Notes: generated by a model not told the origin, from the sequence alone. A stretch of DNA of 22,152 nucleotides from JBOGWP01 sp050693875 (GCA_050693875.1 JBOGWP010000208.1:1-22152), one strand, 5' to 3'; shown: positions 15,765 through 22,152, counted from the stretch's first letter. Made by a program: numbers and translations.

Positions 15765-16907
15765 ATGGCAACGGCCCTGCAGAACTATCTCGCCGTCATC
15801 AAGGTCGCCGGGATCGGGGGCGGTGGCGTCAACGCGGTCAACCGGATGATCGATTCGGGTCTGCGCGGCGTCGAGTTCATCGCGATCAACACCGATGCGC
15901 AGGCGCTGTTGATGTCCGATGCGGACGTGAAGCTCGACATCGGGCGGAACCTGACCCGCGGGCTCGGGGCGGGAGCGGATCCCGACGTCGGCCGGCAGGC
16001 TGCCGAGGCGCACCGCGACGAGATCGAGGAGGTCCTCAAGGGATCCGACATGGTCTTCATCACCGCCGGAAAGGGCGGCGGCACCGGGACCGGCGGGGCT
16101 CCGGTCGTCGCCGAGATCGCAAAGGGGCTCGGGGCTCTGACCATCGGCGTGGTGACGCGGCCGTTCTCGTTCGAGGGGCGGCGCCGGAGCGTCGTCGCTG
16201 AGCAGGGGATCATGACCCTGAAGGACAAGCTCGACACGCTGATCATCATCCCGAACGACCGCTTGCTTCAGGTCTGCGACGAGACCACGTCGGTGCTCGA
16301 GGCATTTCGGATGGCGGACGAGGTTCTGTTGCAGGGTGTCCAGGGCATCACCGACCTCATCACCACGCCTGGGCTCATCAACCTCGACTTCGCCGACGTG
16401 AAGACGATCATGACCAACGCCGGCTCGTCGCTCATGGGGATCGGCACCGCCCGCGGTGAGAAGCGGGCGATGGAGGCGGCGCGCAACGCAATCTCGTCGC
16501 CGCTGCTCGAGTCCTCGATCGACGGCGCACGCGGCGTGTTGCTGAACATCTCGGGTGGCAGCGACCTCGGCCTGTTCGAAGTCCACGAAGCTGCCGAGAT
16601 CATCGCCAAATCGGTGCACCCCGACGCCAACATCATCTTCGGCGCGGTTGTCGACGATCAGCTCGGCGACGAGGTGCGCGTCACGGTGATCGCCTCCGGA
16701 TTCGACCGAGAGCAGCGCGTGGAGCGCGAACGCGCACGCGAGACCGAGCGGTGGCCACGGCGTGAGCCCGCCTTCGTTCCCAGCGCGGTCGAGGAGGAGT
16801 TCGAAGCCGTCGAGGAGCCGAGCTTCGTCCACGAGCCTGCGTACGTCTTCGACGCCGACTCGGAGGACGAGGACCTCGACATCCCGAGCTTCCTGCGGCG
16901 GACCTGA
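15765..16907 (+). CDS. ftsZ: Cell division protein FtsZ
   Basis: FtsZ is the tubulin-like GTPase that polymerises into the Z ring. The 380-residue product has GIGGGGVNAVNRM near the N-terminus, the tubulin signature GGGTGTGG at 104-111, the NTDAQAL and TRPFSFEGRRR segments, the T7-loop region NLDFADVKTIM with its catalytic acidic residues, and a long acidic linker (about 320-365) ending in the conserved peptide DLDIPSFLRR, which recruits partners such as SepF. The start ATG 15765 has an excellent ribosome binding site, GGAGGT at 15754-15759. Residue 103, just before the signature, is Lys where I would expect Glu or Met. It has its own promoter and heads the second half of the cluster. Confidence 0.98.
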   Translation: MATALQNYLAVIKVAGIGGGGVNAVNRMIDSGLRGVEFIAINTDAQALLMSDADVKLDIGRNLTRGLGAGADPDVGRQAAEAHRDEIEEVLKGSDMVFITAGKGGGTGTGGAPVVAEIAKGLGALTIGVVTRPFSFEGRRRSVVAEQGIMTLKDKLDTLIIIPNDRLLQVCDETTSVLEAFRMADEVLLQGVQGITDLITTPGLINLDFADVKTIMTNAGSSLMGIGTARGEKRAMEAARNAISSPLLESSIDGARGVLLNISGGSDLGLFEVHEAAEIIAKSVHPDANIIFGAVVDDQLGDEVRVTVIASGFDREQRVERERARETERWPRREPAFVPSAVEEEFEAVEEPSFVHEPAYVFDADSEDEDLDIPSFLRRT

Positions 16908-16952
16908 TCGCGGGGAGGTGACCGGCCCGCGTCGGCGTCGGCGCTTCGTCCG

Positions 16953-17641
16953 GTGATCGCCCGGGGCGGCCTCCCCGAGGTCGTCGTGCTGTCGAGCTCC
17001 CCCGCGCTGGTGATCACGACGCGGCGGGGTGGCGAGAGCGATCCTCCCTTCGACTCCCTCAACCTCAGCACGGCGGTGGGAGATCGTCCGGAAGCCGTGG
17101 CGGCCAATCGTCCCTCGGTCTCCTCGGCCGACCACCGCCGGGGACCTGCCGATCGCCGTGCTCGTTGCCGACTGCGTTCCGATTGCCCTTCTCGAGCGGC
17201 AACGCGATCGCGGCCGTCCATGCGGGCTGGCGCGGCCTCTGCGCCGGTGTGGTGGAAGCCGCGGTGGCGTCGGTTCGGCGCAGCGGGGGTGATCCGGCGG
17301 CCCTCGTTCAAGCCTGGATCGGCCCCGCGATCGGCCCGTGCCGCTACGAGGTGGGAGCGGACGTCCCGAGGGAGCTCACCCGGACCCACCCCGGCGCACC
17401 CGACCTCATCCTGCCGGCAGGCGGCTCGCTGCGGTTCGATCTCCGGCGGGCAGCCCGTTGGCTGCTCGAAGGAGCGGGGGTTCGCGTGGAGCACGAGATG
17501 AAGGCCTGCACGGCCTGTGACGCCCGCCTCTTCTCGCACCGCCGCGACGGCGTCACCGGACGCCAGGGGCTCCTCGTGCGGCGTCCCACCGCTCCCATCG
17601 ACCCCCGCCGGCGCTCGCGCCGCGACGACGAAGAGCGATGA
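16953..17641 (+). pseudogene. pgeF: Degraded pgeF (YfiH, peptidoglycan editing factor / multicopper polyphenol oxidase family)
   Basis: Pieces of a YfiH-family protein are spread over three frames. The first, from GTG 16953, reads ITTRRGGESDPPFDSLNLSTAVGDRPEAVAANR and matches the family N-terminus. The second, around 17140-17190, reads DLPIAVLVADCVPIALLE in the next frame. The third, to the stop at 17641, reads NAIAAVHAGWRGLCAGVVEAAV and the rest of the domain in the remaining frame. Between the first two pieces about 40 codons are missing, including the QVHG segment that supplies one of the three metal ligands; the Cys of ADC (17173-17175) and the His of VHAGW (17219-17221) remain. The family removes misincorporated L-Ser from peptidoglycan precursors in Escherichia coli. 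Two frame changes plus a deletion argue for a pseudogene; assembly error is the alternative. Its position between ftsZ and yggS is the usual one. Confidence 0.85.
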
Positions 17642-18381
17642 GCAATCCCTCGGCGGAATCGATGGAGACGCTCGCCGAGGCCCTTGCGCGAGTGCGCGAT
17701 CGGATCGCACGCGCGGTGGAGCGCGCGGGCCGGCGAGGAGAGGATGTGACCTTGGTGGCGGTGACCAAGACCGTTCCCGTGGAGCGAATCCGTGAGGCAA
17801 TCGCGTTTGGGCAGCGCGATTTCGGCGAAAACCGAGTCCAGGAAGCGGCGGTGAAGTATAAGGAGATAGCCGAGGATGTCCGCTGGCACTTCGTCGGGCG
17901 CCTGCAGCGGAACAAGGTGCGTCGCCTCGTCGAGTTTGCCAGCGTCGTCCACTCGGTAGATCGTCTTGAGCTGGCCGAGGAGTTGTCGAAGCGGGCGACG
18001 GTGCCGATCCAGCTACTTGTGGAGGTGAACACGAGCGGCGAGCCCACCAAGGGCGGGCTGGAGCCGGGGGAGCTTCCCGGTTTCATCGAGCGCGCCGCCG
18101 GGTTGCCACGCGTCGGCCTCACCGGATTGATGACGATGGCGCCCCGTGTCTCCGACCCTGAGGAGGCGCGGCCGCACTTTCGAATGCTGGCGGCGCTGCT
18201 CGAGGAGATGCGGGAGCGTTTTCCGTCCTTGCCCCTCGCGCATCTATCGATGGGAATGAGCCAAGATTACGAGGTGGCCGTCGAGGAAGGGGCGACGATG
18301 GTGAGAGTGGGAGAGGCGATCTTCGGGCCGCGGCCGCTGCCGGATGCGACCGAGCCTTCTCGGCAAGGCGCGGAGGTGTGA
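17638..18381 (+). CDS. yggS: Pyridoxal 5'-phosphate homeostasis protein, YggS family
   Basis: YggS (PLPBP) is a single-domain TIM-barrel protein that binds PLP and balances cellular B6 vitamers and amino acids; it has no known enzymatic turnover. The 247-residue product has the PLP lysine in LVAVTKTVP (Lys44), then FGENRVQEAAVK, WHFVGRLQRNKVR, VHSVDR, LLVEVNTSGEPTKGG, GLMTMAP and a C-terminal LSMGMSQDYEVAVEEGATMVRVGEAIFG, which together bind the cofactor phosphate and ring. The start ATG 17638 overlaps the end of the broken pgeF by 4 nt, so translation may depend on how far ribosomes get through that pseudogene. The gene itself is intact and of normal length. Confidence 0.95.
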   Translation: MSNPSAESMETLAEALARVRDRIARAVERAGRRGEDVTLVAVTKTVPVERIREAIAFGQRDFGENRVQEAAVKYKEIAEDVRWHFVGRLQRNKVRRLVEFASVVHSVDRLELAEELSKRATVPIQLLVEVNTSGEPTKGGLEPGELPGFIERAAGLPRVGLTGLMTMAPRVSDPEEARPHFRMLAALLEEMRERFPSLPLAHLSMGMSQDYEVAVEEGATMVRVGEAIFGPRPLPDATEPSRQGAEV

Positions 18382-18386
18382 GCGCG

Positions 18387-18839
18387 ATGGGCGTGTGGAA
18401 GAAGACGCTCGTCTACCTCGGCCTGGTCGAGGAGGACGAGATGGCCGACCAGATGGAGACCTTCCCCGAGGCGCCCCCCGAAGCATCCTCGTCGACGATC
18501 CGCAAGATCCCTCGCGAGGAGCTCTCCACCGTCACCCCGCTTCCCTCGACTCAACAGCCGCTCGGACAGGTCCACATCCTCGAGCCGCGCTCCTACGACG
18601 ACGCGAAGGAGATCGGCGACAAGCTCCGCTCCCACGTTCCGGTGATCATGAACTTGCAGAGCGTCGAAGACGATCTCTACAAGCGGCTCACGGCCTTCGC
18701 CGCAGGCCTCGCCTACGGCCTCGATGGGACCGTGCAGCGACTTGCTCCCCGCGTCTATCTCGTGACGCCGGCAAACGTGGAGGTATCCGCGGAGGATCGG
18801 CGCCGTCTCGCCCAGAGAGGGTGGTTCGATGAGATGTGA
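18387..18839 (+). CDS. sepF: Cell division protein SepF
   Basis: SepF tethers FtsZ to the membrane and replaces FtsA in Actinomycetota. The 150-residue product begins with a short amphipathic segment (WKKTLVYLGLVEED, 4-17) of the kind that inserts in the membrane, then an acidic, Pro/Ser-rich linker (18-60) and the globular SepF core (about 62-132: VHILEPRSYDDAKEIGDKLRSH, VIMNLQSVEDD, RLTAFAAGLAYGLDG, VYLVTP). ATG 18387 is preferred because GGAGG (18372-18376) is 10 bp upstream; GTG 18378, three codons earlier and overlapping the yggS stop, is too close to that site. FtsZ, its binding partner, ends in the conserved peptide SepF recognises. Confidence 0.93.
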   Translation: MGVWKKTLVYLGLVEEDEMADQMETFPEAPPEASSSTIRKIPREELSTVTPLPSTQQPLGQVHILEPRSYDDAKEIGDKLRSHVPVIMNLQSVEDDLYKRLTAFAAGLAYGLDGTVQRLAPRVYLVTPANVEVSAEDRRRLAQRGWFDEM

Positions 18840-18910
18840 GGGGAGGGAGGAGGCCGGGTGCGCTCGCCGCCGCCTGCCCGTCGCGCGGGACACGGTTCCT
18901 ACGCGGCGAC

Positions 18911-18928
18911 GCCCCGAGATCGCGGGGC
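18911..18928 (+). promoter_or_regulatory. Hairpin just upstream of the yggT start
   Basis: GCCCCG (18911-18916) and CGGGGC (18923-18928) form a perfect 6-bp GC stem around a 6-nt loop, ending 8 bp before the yggT ATG. It occupies the place where a ribosome binding site should be, and none is visible there. It could lower yggT translation or be chance pairing in GC-rich DNA. No T-tract follows, so termination is unlikely. Confidence 0.3.
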
Positions 18929-18936
18929 CGTGAGCG

Positions 18937-19218
18937 ATGTTCGTGAACCCGCTGTGCTTCCTCGTCCAGATCTACGTCTACATCATGATCGCCCGGGTGA
19001 TCCTGTCGTTCGTCTTCATGTTCCGCCCGGGTTGGGTTCCGCCGTCGGGGCTGCGGCCCATTCTCGACGCGATCTACCTGCTCACCGACCCGCCGGTGAA
19101 CTTCCTCCGGCGGTTCATTCCGCAGCCGTTCGGGTTCCCTCTGGATCTCGCCTTCCTTGCCTGGTTTCTGATCGTCCAGTTCCTTATCGGAGGGATCGTC
19201 TGCAGGCTCGGGTTCTAG
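18937..19218 (+). CDS. yggT: YggT family membrane protein
   Basis: The 93-residue product is a small membrane protein of the YggT family, regularly found between sepF and divIVA in Gram-positive division clusters. Two hydrophobic segments are visible, about residues 6-28 and 66-88, joined by a loop with LDAIYLLTDPPVNFLRRFIPQ, the conserved region rich in Pro and Arg. The biochemical role is unknown; involvement in cell shape, membrane organisation or osmotic tolerance has been proposed for the family. The start ATG 18937 gives the normal length; no ribosome binding site is seen and a GC hairpin lies directly upstream. A gap of 97 bp separates it from sepF. Confidence 0.88.
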   Translation: MFVNPLCFLVQIYVYIMIARVILSFVFMFRPGWVPPSGLRPILDAIYLLTDPPVNFLRRFIPQPFGFPLDLAFLAWFLIVQFLIGGIVCRLGF

Positions 19219-19231
19219 CAAGGGGATGACG

Positions 19232-20338
19232 ATGGAGCTCACGCCGAAGGATATCGAGGACAAGCAGTTTCACGACAGCTTCCGCGGCTACAACCACGAG
19301 GAGGTCGACCTCTTCCTCGACGAGATGGCCGAGTCCTTCGCGCGGCTTCAGCAGGAGCAGCACTCGCTTCGCCAGCGCCTTCAGGAGTTGCAGGAGCAGC
19401 TCAAGCAGGCCCGCGGAACCGAGGACATGCTCAAGCGGACGATGCTCTACGCGCAGCGCACCGCCGAGGACACCGTCGAAGAGGCGAAGGTCAAGGCGCA
19501 GGGGATGGTGTCGGCCGCGGAGCGACGCTCGCAGGAGATCATCGCCCTCGCCGAGCGGCGCTCCCAGGAGATCATCAATGCCGGCGCAGCCCGCGAGCGT
19601 GAGCTCGACGCGCGCGTCGACGGCCTGCGACGCTTCGAGCAGGAGTATCGAGAGCGGCTACAGGCCTTTCTGGAGTCCCAGTTGCGTGTGCTCTCCGAGG
19701 GCCCTGCTGCCGCGCCCCCCCGGGCACCCGCCGACGGCGCTGCCCATGGAGAGTCCCGCGCGACTTCAGCCGAGCACTCGGCGGCCCCGTTCCCCAACGG
19801 CGCCGCAAGCGCTCCGGCCGGCCCAACCTCGGCCCGGGTCGGCGCCGCCGTTCCGGGTCATGGTGCGCATACGAAGATGGCGTCCAATCCGGAGTCGGCG
19901 CTCCCGGGCGTCCGGCCCGGCGGGGCGCGGATGCCCGAGCGCCAATCGCCTGGGGGCTCTCGTCCCGCAAGCCCCGCAAGTCCCCCGGCACGAACGCCTC
20001 CCCCCGGTGCCCCCCCTCGCTTGTCCGGACCCGAGGAGAGCGAACGGGAGCGTGAGGAGCGTCGCATCGAGCAGCCGATCTTCCCGGCAAGGCAGGCGCC
20101 GCGCTCCGGGCCGACCGGGCCGACGATCCCATTCGGAGCGGTGGAGCGGGAAGGTAACGACGCGCGGGGCTCCGCCGCGTCCCCGCAGTCGGGCGACGAT
20201 CACCCTGCGGATGGGGCCGCATCTCCCGCCGGTACCGCAGGCCCGAGCGAGCCGCGCAAGGGTCGGCCGGAGCCGCGCCGTGAGGAGCACCCCCCGAAGG
20301 AACCCTCGATCAAAGAGCTGTTTTGGGGCGACGAGTAG
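19232..20338 (+). CDS. divIVA: DivIVA/Wag31-like polar and septal coiled-coil protein
   Basis: DivIVA binds curved membrane at poles and septa; its actinobacterial form, Wag31, directs polar growth. The 368-residue product begins MELTPKDIEDKQF and has the membrane-binding SFRGY with F17 and R18 at the same positions as in Bacillus subtilis DivIVA, followed by NHEEVDLFLDEM. Residues 30-155 are strongly heptad-like, including two near-identical AERRSQEII units (97-104 and 107-115). About 200 residues of Pro/Ala/Gly/Ser-rich, probably disordered tail follow, ending in IKELFWGDE. ATG 19232 is preferred over ATG 19226: AAGGGG (19220-19225) is then 6 bp upstream and the N-terminus aligns exactly with the family. 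The long tail is unusual compared with Bacillus DivIVA. Confidence 0.92.
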   Translation: MELTPKDIEDKQFHDSFRGYNHEEVDLFLDEMAESFARLQQEQHSLRQRLQELQEQLKQARGTEDMLKRTMLYAQRTAEDTVEEAKVKAQGMVSAAERRSQEIIALAERRSQEIINAGAARERELDARVDGLRRFEQEYRERLQAFLESQLRVLSEGPAAAPPRAPADGAAHGESRATSAEHSAAPFPNGAASAPAGPTSARVGAAVPGHGAHTKMASNPESALPGVRPGGARMPERQSPGGSRPASPASPPARTPPPGAPPRLSGPEESEREREERRIEQPIFPARQAPRSGPTGPTIPFGAVEREGNDARGSAASPQSGDDHPADGAASPAGTAGPSEPRKGRPEPRREEHPPKEPSIKELFWGDE

Positions 20339-20362
20339 CGGGGCGACGCCTCGAGCGGACGC

Positions 20363-20393
20363 TTACGGGTGCGCTTCGGAGCCGGGGTAGACT
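20363..20393 (+). promoter_or_regulatory. Possible promoter after divIVA
   Basis: TAGACT at 20388-20393 is a plausible -10, about 30 bp before the TTG start at 20424 and 15 bp before its ribosome binding site. The nearest -35 candidate, TTACGG (20363-20368), is poor and spaced 19 bp away. The gene could also be served by read-through from divIVA, which ends 85 bp upstream. Confidence 0.3.
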
Positions 20394-20423
20394 GCCCGTG
20401 ACATCGCTGGAGGTGCGAATCCC

Positions 20424-21317
20424 TTGACGATTGCCTCACTTGCCGTGCTGCTCGTCGCCGGTGTCACCTTCGTCGCCGGATGGGCAGCCAAGATCAATCT
20501 GCTGATCTACGTCTCCATCGCATCGAGCATCATCGCTCTCGTGCTGCTGTTGCTCTCGGGTGGCCGTCAGCGGCGCGCCGTCACCTCGGGGGCGCCGCTG
20601 CCCGCGGGAGGCTGGACGCCCCCGGCGGCCACATCGACGCTGGAGTCATCGTGGTCCCCACCGCCCGAGACGGCACCCGTTCCCGAGCTCGCCGCGGCGG
20701 CGAGGACCGGGAGGGGGATGGGAGAGGCCGGCGCGGAGCGTCCGGCGCGACGGCCAAGAGCCAAGCCGGCCACAAAGAAGCCAGCGGCGAAGAAGCCGGC
20801 GGCGAAGAAGCCAGCGGCGAAGAAGCCAGCGGCCCGGGCTGCCGCGGCGAGGAAGAAGGCTCCGGCCGAGGCACAGCCCGCGGCTGGGCGGACGGCGAGG
20901 CCCCGGAAGGCGAAGCCGTCGCCCGCCGAGCCCGCGGTGGAGCTCTCGGTCGAGGAGGTGGCTGGCGCACAGGCGGCCGAATCGGCCGCCATGCCGGAGG
21001 AAGCTGCTCCGGTGCGGAAGCCGCGGGCAACGAAGCCCAAGCCCGCTGCGAAATCTGCTCCGGCGCGCACGCCGAGGACCGCCGCCAGGCCCAAAGCTGC
21101 CCCGCGCCGCCGCATCCCTGCACCGGAGCCCTCGGAGGGGGCCGGCTTGCCCGGCCCGATGGCGCCCGGCGGCGAGGCGATGCCCCCCGGGGAGGAGGCG
21201 CCCGCTGCACGGCCGAAGCGCAAGCCTGCGACCCGAGCGTCGAAGGCGCCGGCCAAGCCCGCTCCGACGAGGCGAGCGCCCAGGCGCCCTCCTCCCGCAC
21301 CCGCAGGAGAGGGCTAG
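20424..21317 (+). CDS. Membrane protein with two N-terminal helices and a histone H1-like Lys/Ala/Pro tail
   Basis: The 297-residue product starts with two hydrophobic helices (about 3-19 and 24-44) joined by a very short turn, then RQRR. Everything after about residue 50 is low-complexity, highly basic and rich in Lys, Ala, Pro and Arg, with KKPAA repeated four times (residues 118-137) and many further AKP, RKP and KPK steps. Such tails are known in bacterial H1-like proteins and in actinobacterial HupB, where they bind DNA nonspecifically. The helical hairpin would place the tail in the cytoplasm. I do not recognise the whole protein as a named family. The start is a TTG at 20424, supported by GGAGGTG (20409-20415) 8 bp upstream. 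A membrane-tethered nucleoid-binding role is inference from composition and from its place after divIVA. Confidence 0.75.
   Translation: MTIASLAVLLVAGVTFVAGWAAKINLLIYVSIASSIIALVLLLLSGGRQRRAVTSGAPLPAGGWTPPAATSTLESSWSPPPETAPVPELAAAARTGRGMGEAGAERPARRPRAKPATKKPAAKKPAAKKPAAKKPAARAAAARKKAPAEAQPAAGRTARPRKAKPSPAEPAVELSVEEVAGAQAAESAAMPEEAAPVRKPRATKPKPAAKSAPARTPRTAARPKAAPRRRIPAPEPSEGAGLPGPMAPGGEAMPPGEEAPAARPKRKPATRASKAPAKPAPTRRAPRRPPPAPAGEG
20775..20834 (+). repeat. Four tandem 15-bp repeats coding KKPAA
   Basis: The unit AAGAAGCCAGCGGCG occurs four times in a row (20775, 20790, 20805, 20820) with one substitution in the second and one in the last copy. It is in frame and encodes four KKPAA units in the basic tail. 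Near identity at the DNA level suggests recent expansion by slippage, so the copy number may vary between strains. Confidence 0.9.
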
Positions 21318-21358
21318 CGGGTCGCTTCGCTCCCCCGTACGGGCCAGAGAGGCGAGGG

Positions 21359-21373
21359 GCGGCCTCCGGCCGC
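21359..21373 (+). terminator. Possible terminator hairpin after the H1-like gene
   Basis: GCGGCC (21359-21364), a TCC loop and GGCCGC (21368-21373) form a perfect 6-bp GC stem 41 bp after the stop codon. There is no following T-tract (GGTCCTC), so it could terminate only inefficiently or could simply be part of the overlapping repeat. Confidence 0.25.
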
Positions 21374-21466
21374 GGTCCTCAATGTCGGCCCGCCTCGCCA
21401 CGCTCGGCGAGCCGAGCCTCCGGCGGCGTCGTTCAATGCCGGCAGGGCCTCGCTTCGCTCGGTGCC
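21362..21466. repeat. Two imperfect direct repeats of about 50 bp
   Basis: Copies beginning GCCTCCGGC at 21362 and 21416 (54-bp period) match at roughly four of five positions over about 50 bp, sharing a TCAATG core and ending GCCTCGC-CGCTCGG. On the - strand the second copy contains GCGAAGC, a sequence known to fold into a very stable DNA mini-hairpin. They may belong to a dispersed repetitive extragenic family. Confidence 0.6.
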
Positions 21467-21635
21467 TGTCTTGCGGTGCGCCCCTGGTGGGCTCTCGTCC
21501 CCAAACCTGACTCATTCGCACCAACTTCGGCACCTCAAGCTGGGCCACCCCGGTCCCGAGACTTCGCTCGGAACCGGAGGCCCCTTCGGGGCAGCACTGG
21601 AGTTCTGAGCGCGGGCGATCGTAGTGTCCGCGGAC

Positions 21636-22152
21636 ATGGACAACCTCAGCGAGCGGTACGGGGATCTTCTGAGGAGCAGCTACGACTGCGTGGATCGGGT
21701 CGTGCTCAATGCCTACTTCTCCCTCGGGCACAACCCGGGCGGGTTCCGCGTCTGGTGGCGACGGCTGCACGGCGACAGCGACGAGCACCTCGACGACACC
21801 CACCCGATGCGGATGGCGGGCAGGTTCTCCCGACGGGTGCGGGCGTTCGCCTGGGCGAAGGCGATCCCCGTCATCGACTGCGACCGGCAGGACCGCAAGC
21901 ACCTGATCGCCGAGGAGTACCTGAGGGAGCACCAGGTGGGCCCCGGTGTGTTCCTCATCCTGGTCGCCCGTGCGCCGGCCACGCTCTGGAAGGTGAGGCG
22001 TTCCGCTGCCGGGGATCCCCAACCTGGAGAAGCAGAAGGCGTTCGTGAACCACTACTCGTTTCACATCATCGACCCGGCCTGGGGCCAGGTGACGATCAA
22101 GATGGCCGGGCACCCGCCCTTCGGTGCCCAGGTCATCCTCACAACGGCCACG
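21636..22152 (+). CDS. Unrecognised protein, partial at the right edge and apparently frameshifted
   Basis: From ATG 21636 (MDNLSERYGDLLRSSYDCVDRVVL) the frame reads as a normal protein with segments such as YFSLGHNPGGFRVWWRRL, PVIDCDRQDRKHLIAEEYL and GVFLILVARAP up to about 22010. After that, protein-like sequence continues in the next frame: IPNLEKQKAFVNHYSFHIIDPAWG and then VTIKMAGHPPFGAQVIL. Removing one G from GGGG (22011-22014) would restore a single frame. The original frame stays open to the edge but becomes low quality. The sequence gives an impression of a conserved uncharacterised actinobacterial protein, but I cannot name a family or function. No clear ribosome binding site precedes the ATG. 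It is unrelated to the dcw genes. It could be a decaying gene or a sequencing indel. Confidence 0.6.
   Translation, partial: MDNLSERYGDLLRSSYDCVDRVVLNAYFSLGHNPGGFRVWWRRLHGDSDEHLDDTHPMRMAGRFSRRVRAFAWAKAIPVIDCDRQDRKHLIAEEYLREHQVGPGVFLILVARAPATLWKVRRSAAGDPQPGEAEGVREPLLVSHHRPGLGPGDDQDGRAPALRCPGHPHNGH

Larger units (their letters stand above)
21318..21635. other. Gene-free, repeat-containing intergenic region
   Basis: No convincing gene is present on either strand. The region contains the two 50-bp imperfect repeats at 21362-21466, further copies of a CTTCGCTC motif at 21326-21333 and near 21564, and short GC hairpins, including GCCCCTTCGGGGC near 21583-21595. It separates the end of the dcw block from an unrelated gene at the right edge. 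Confidence 0.6.

Noticed and set aside
17100..17220. Programmed frameshifting in pgeF
   Set aside because: Two separate frame changes and a missing conserved segment cannot be explained by one recoding event, and no slippery site with a following structure is evident.
18378..18386. GTG 18378 as the SepF start
   Set aside because: GGAGG ends one base before it, too close to act; ATG 18387 is better placed, though the four-base overlap with yggS keeps the alternative open.

Overview
This window is a nearly complete division and cell wall (dcw) cluster, all on the + strand, from a high-GC bacterium that is almost certainly a member of the Actinomycetota. The gene order is mraZ - small membrane protein - rsmH - ftsL - ftsI - murE - murF - mraY - murD - ftsW - murG/murC - murB - ftsQ - ftsZ - pgeF(broken) - yggS - sepF - yggT - divIVA. 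The run ftsZ-pgeF-yggS-sepF-yggT-divIVA, the absence of ftsA, and the presence of SepF and a Wag31-like DivIVA are characteristic of this phylum. The MurE site carries a DNPR motif, which indicates meso-diaminopimelate in the peptidoglycan stem. The class cannot be fixed by eye; a lineage outside the well-studied genera (Acidimicrobiia- or Thermoleophilia-like) is a guess.

Layout. Positions 1-126 look like the end of an IS21-family insertion sequence, with three tandem 24-bp repeats and a terminal TGTCC read outward on the - strand; its transposase genes would lie off the left edge. Positions 127-532 hold no gene I can support. A sigma70-type promoter (533-562) overlaps a 10-bp-phased series of GTGGGG boxes (551-597), the expected operator for MraZ autoregulation, and drives a tightly packed operon from mraZ to ftsQ (620-15477). 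Most junctions are 4-nt GTGA/ATGA overlaps, so the genes are probably translationally coupled. A 287-bp gap before ftsZ holds a near-consensus promoter (15656-15684) and a 12-bp-arm dyad beginning at about the transcription start. After ftsZ come the broken pgeF, then yggS, sepF, yggT and divIVA, then a protein with two membrane helices and a histone-H1-like tail (20424-21317). The last 830 bp are repeat-containing noncoding DNA and the start of an unrecognised protein that leaves the window and contains an apparent frameshift.

How it works together. MurB, MurC, MurD, MurE and MurF make UDP-MurNAc-pentapeptide; MraY and MurG convert it to lipid I and lipid II; FtsW and FtsI polymerise and crosslink it at the septum; FtsL and FtsQ regulate that step; FtsZ, SepF and DivIVA organise the ring and poles.

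Most notable points: (1) murG and murC form one uninterrupted 876-codon reading frame, an apparent MurG-MurC fusion, although an out-of-frame ATGA at the junction leaves a one-base indel as a serious alternative; (2) pgeF has lost an internal segment including a metal-ligand His and is split over three frames while its neighbours are intact; (3) a membrane-anchored H1-like protein follows divIVA; (4) the mraZ and ftsZ control regions are unusually easy to read.
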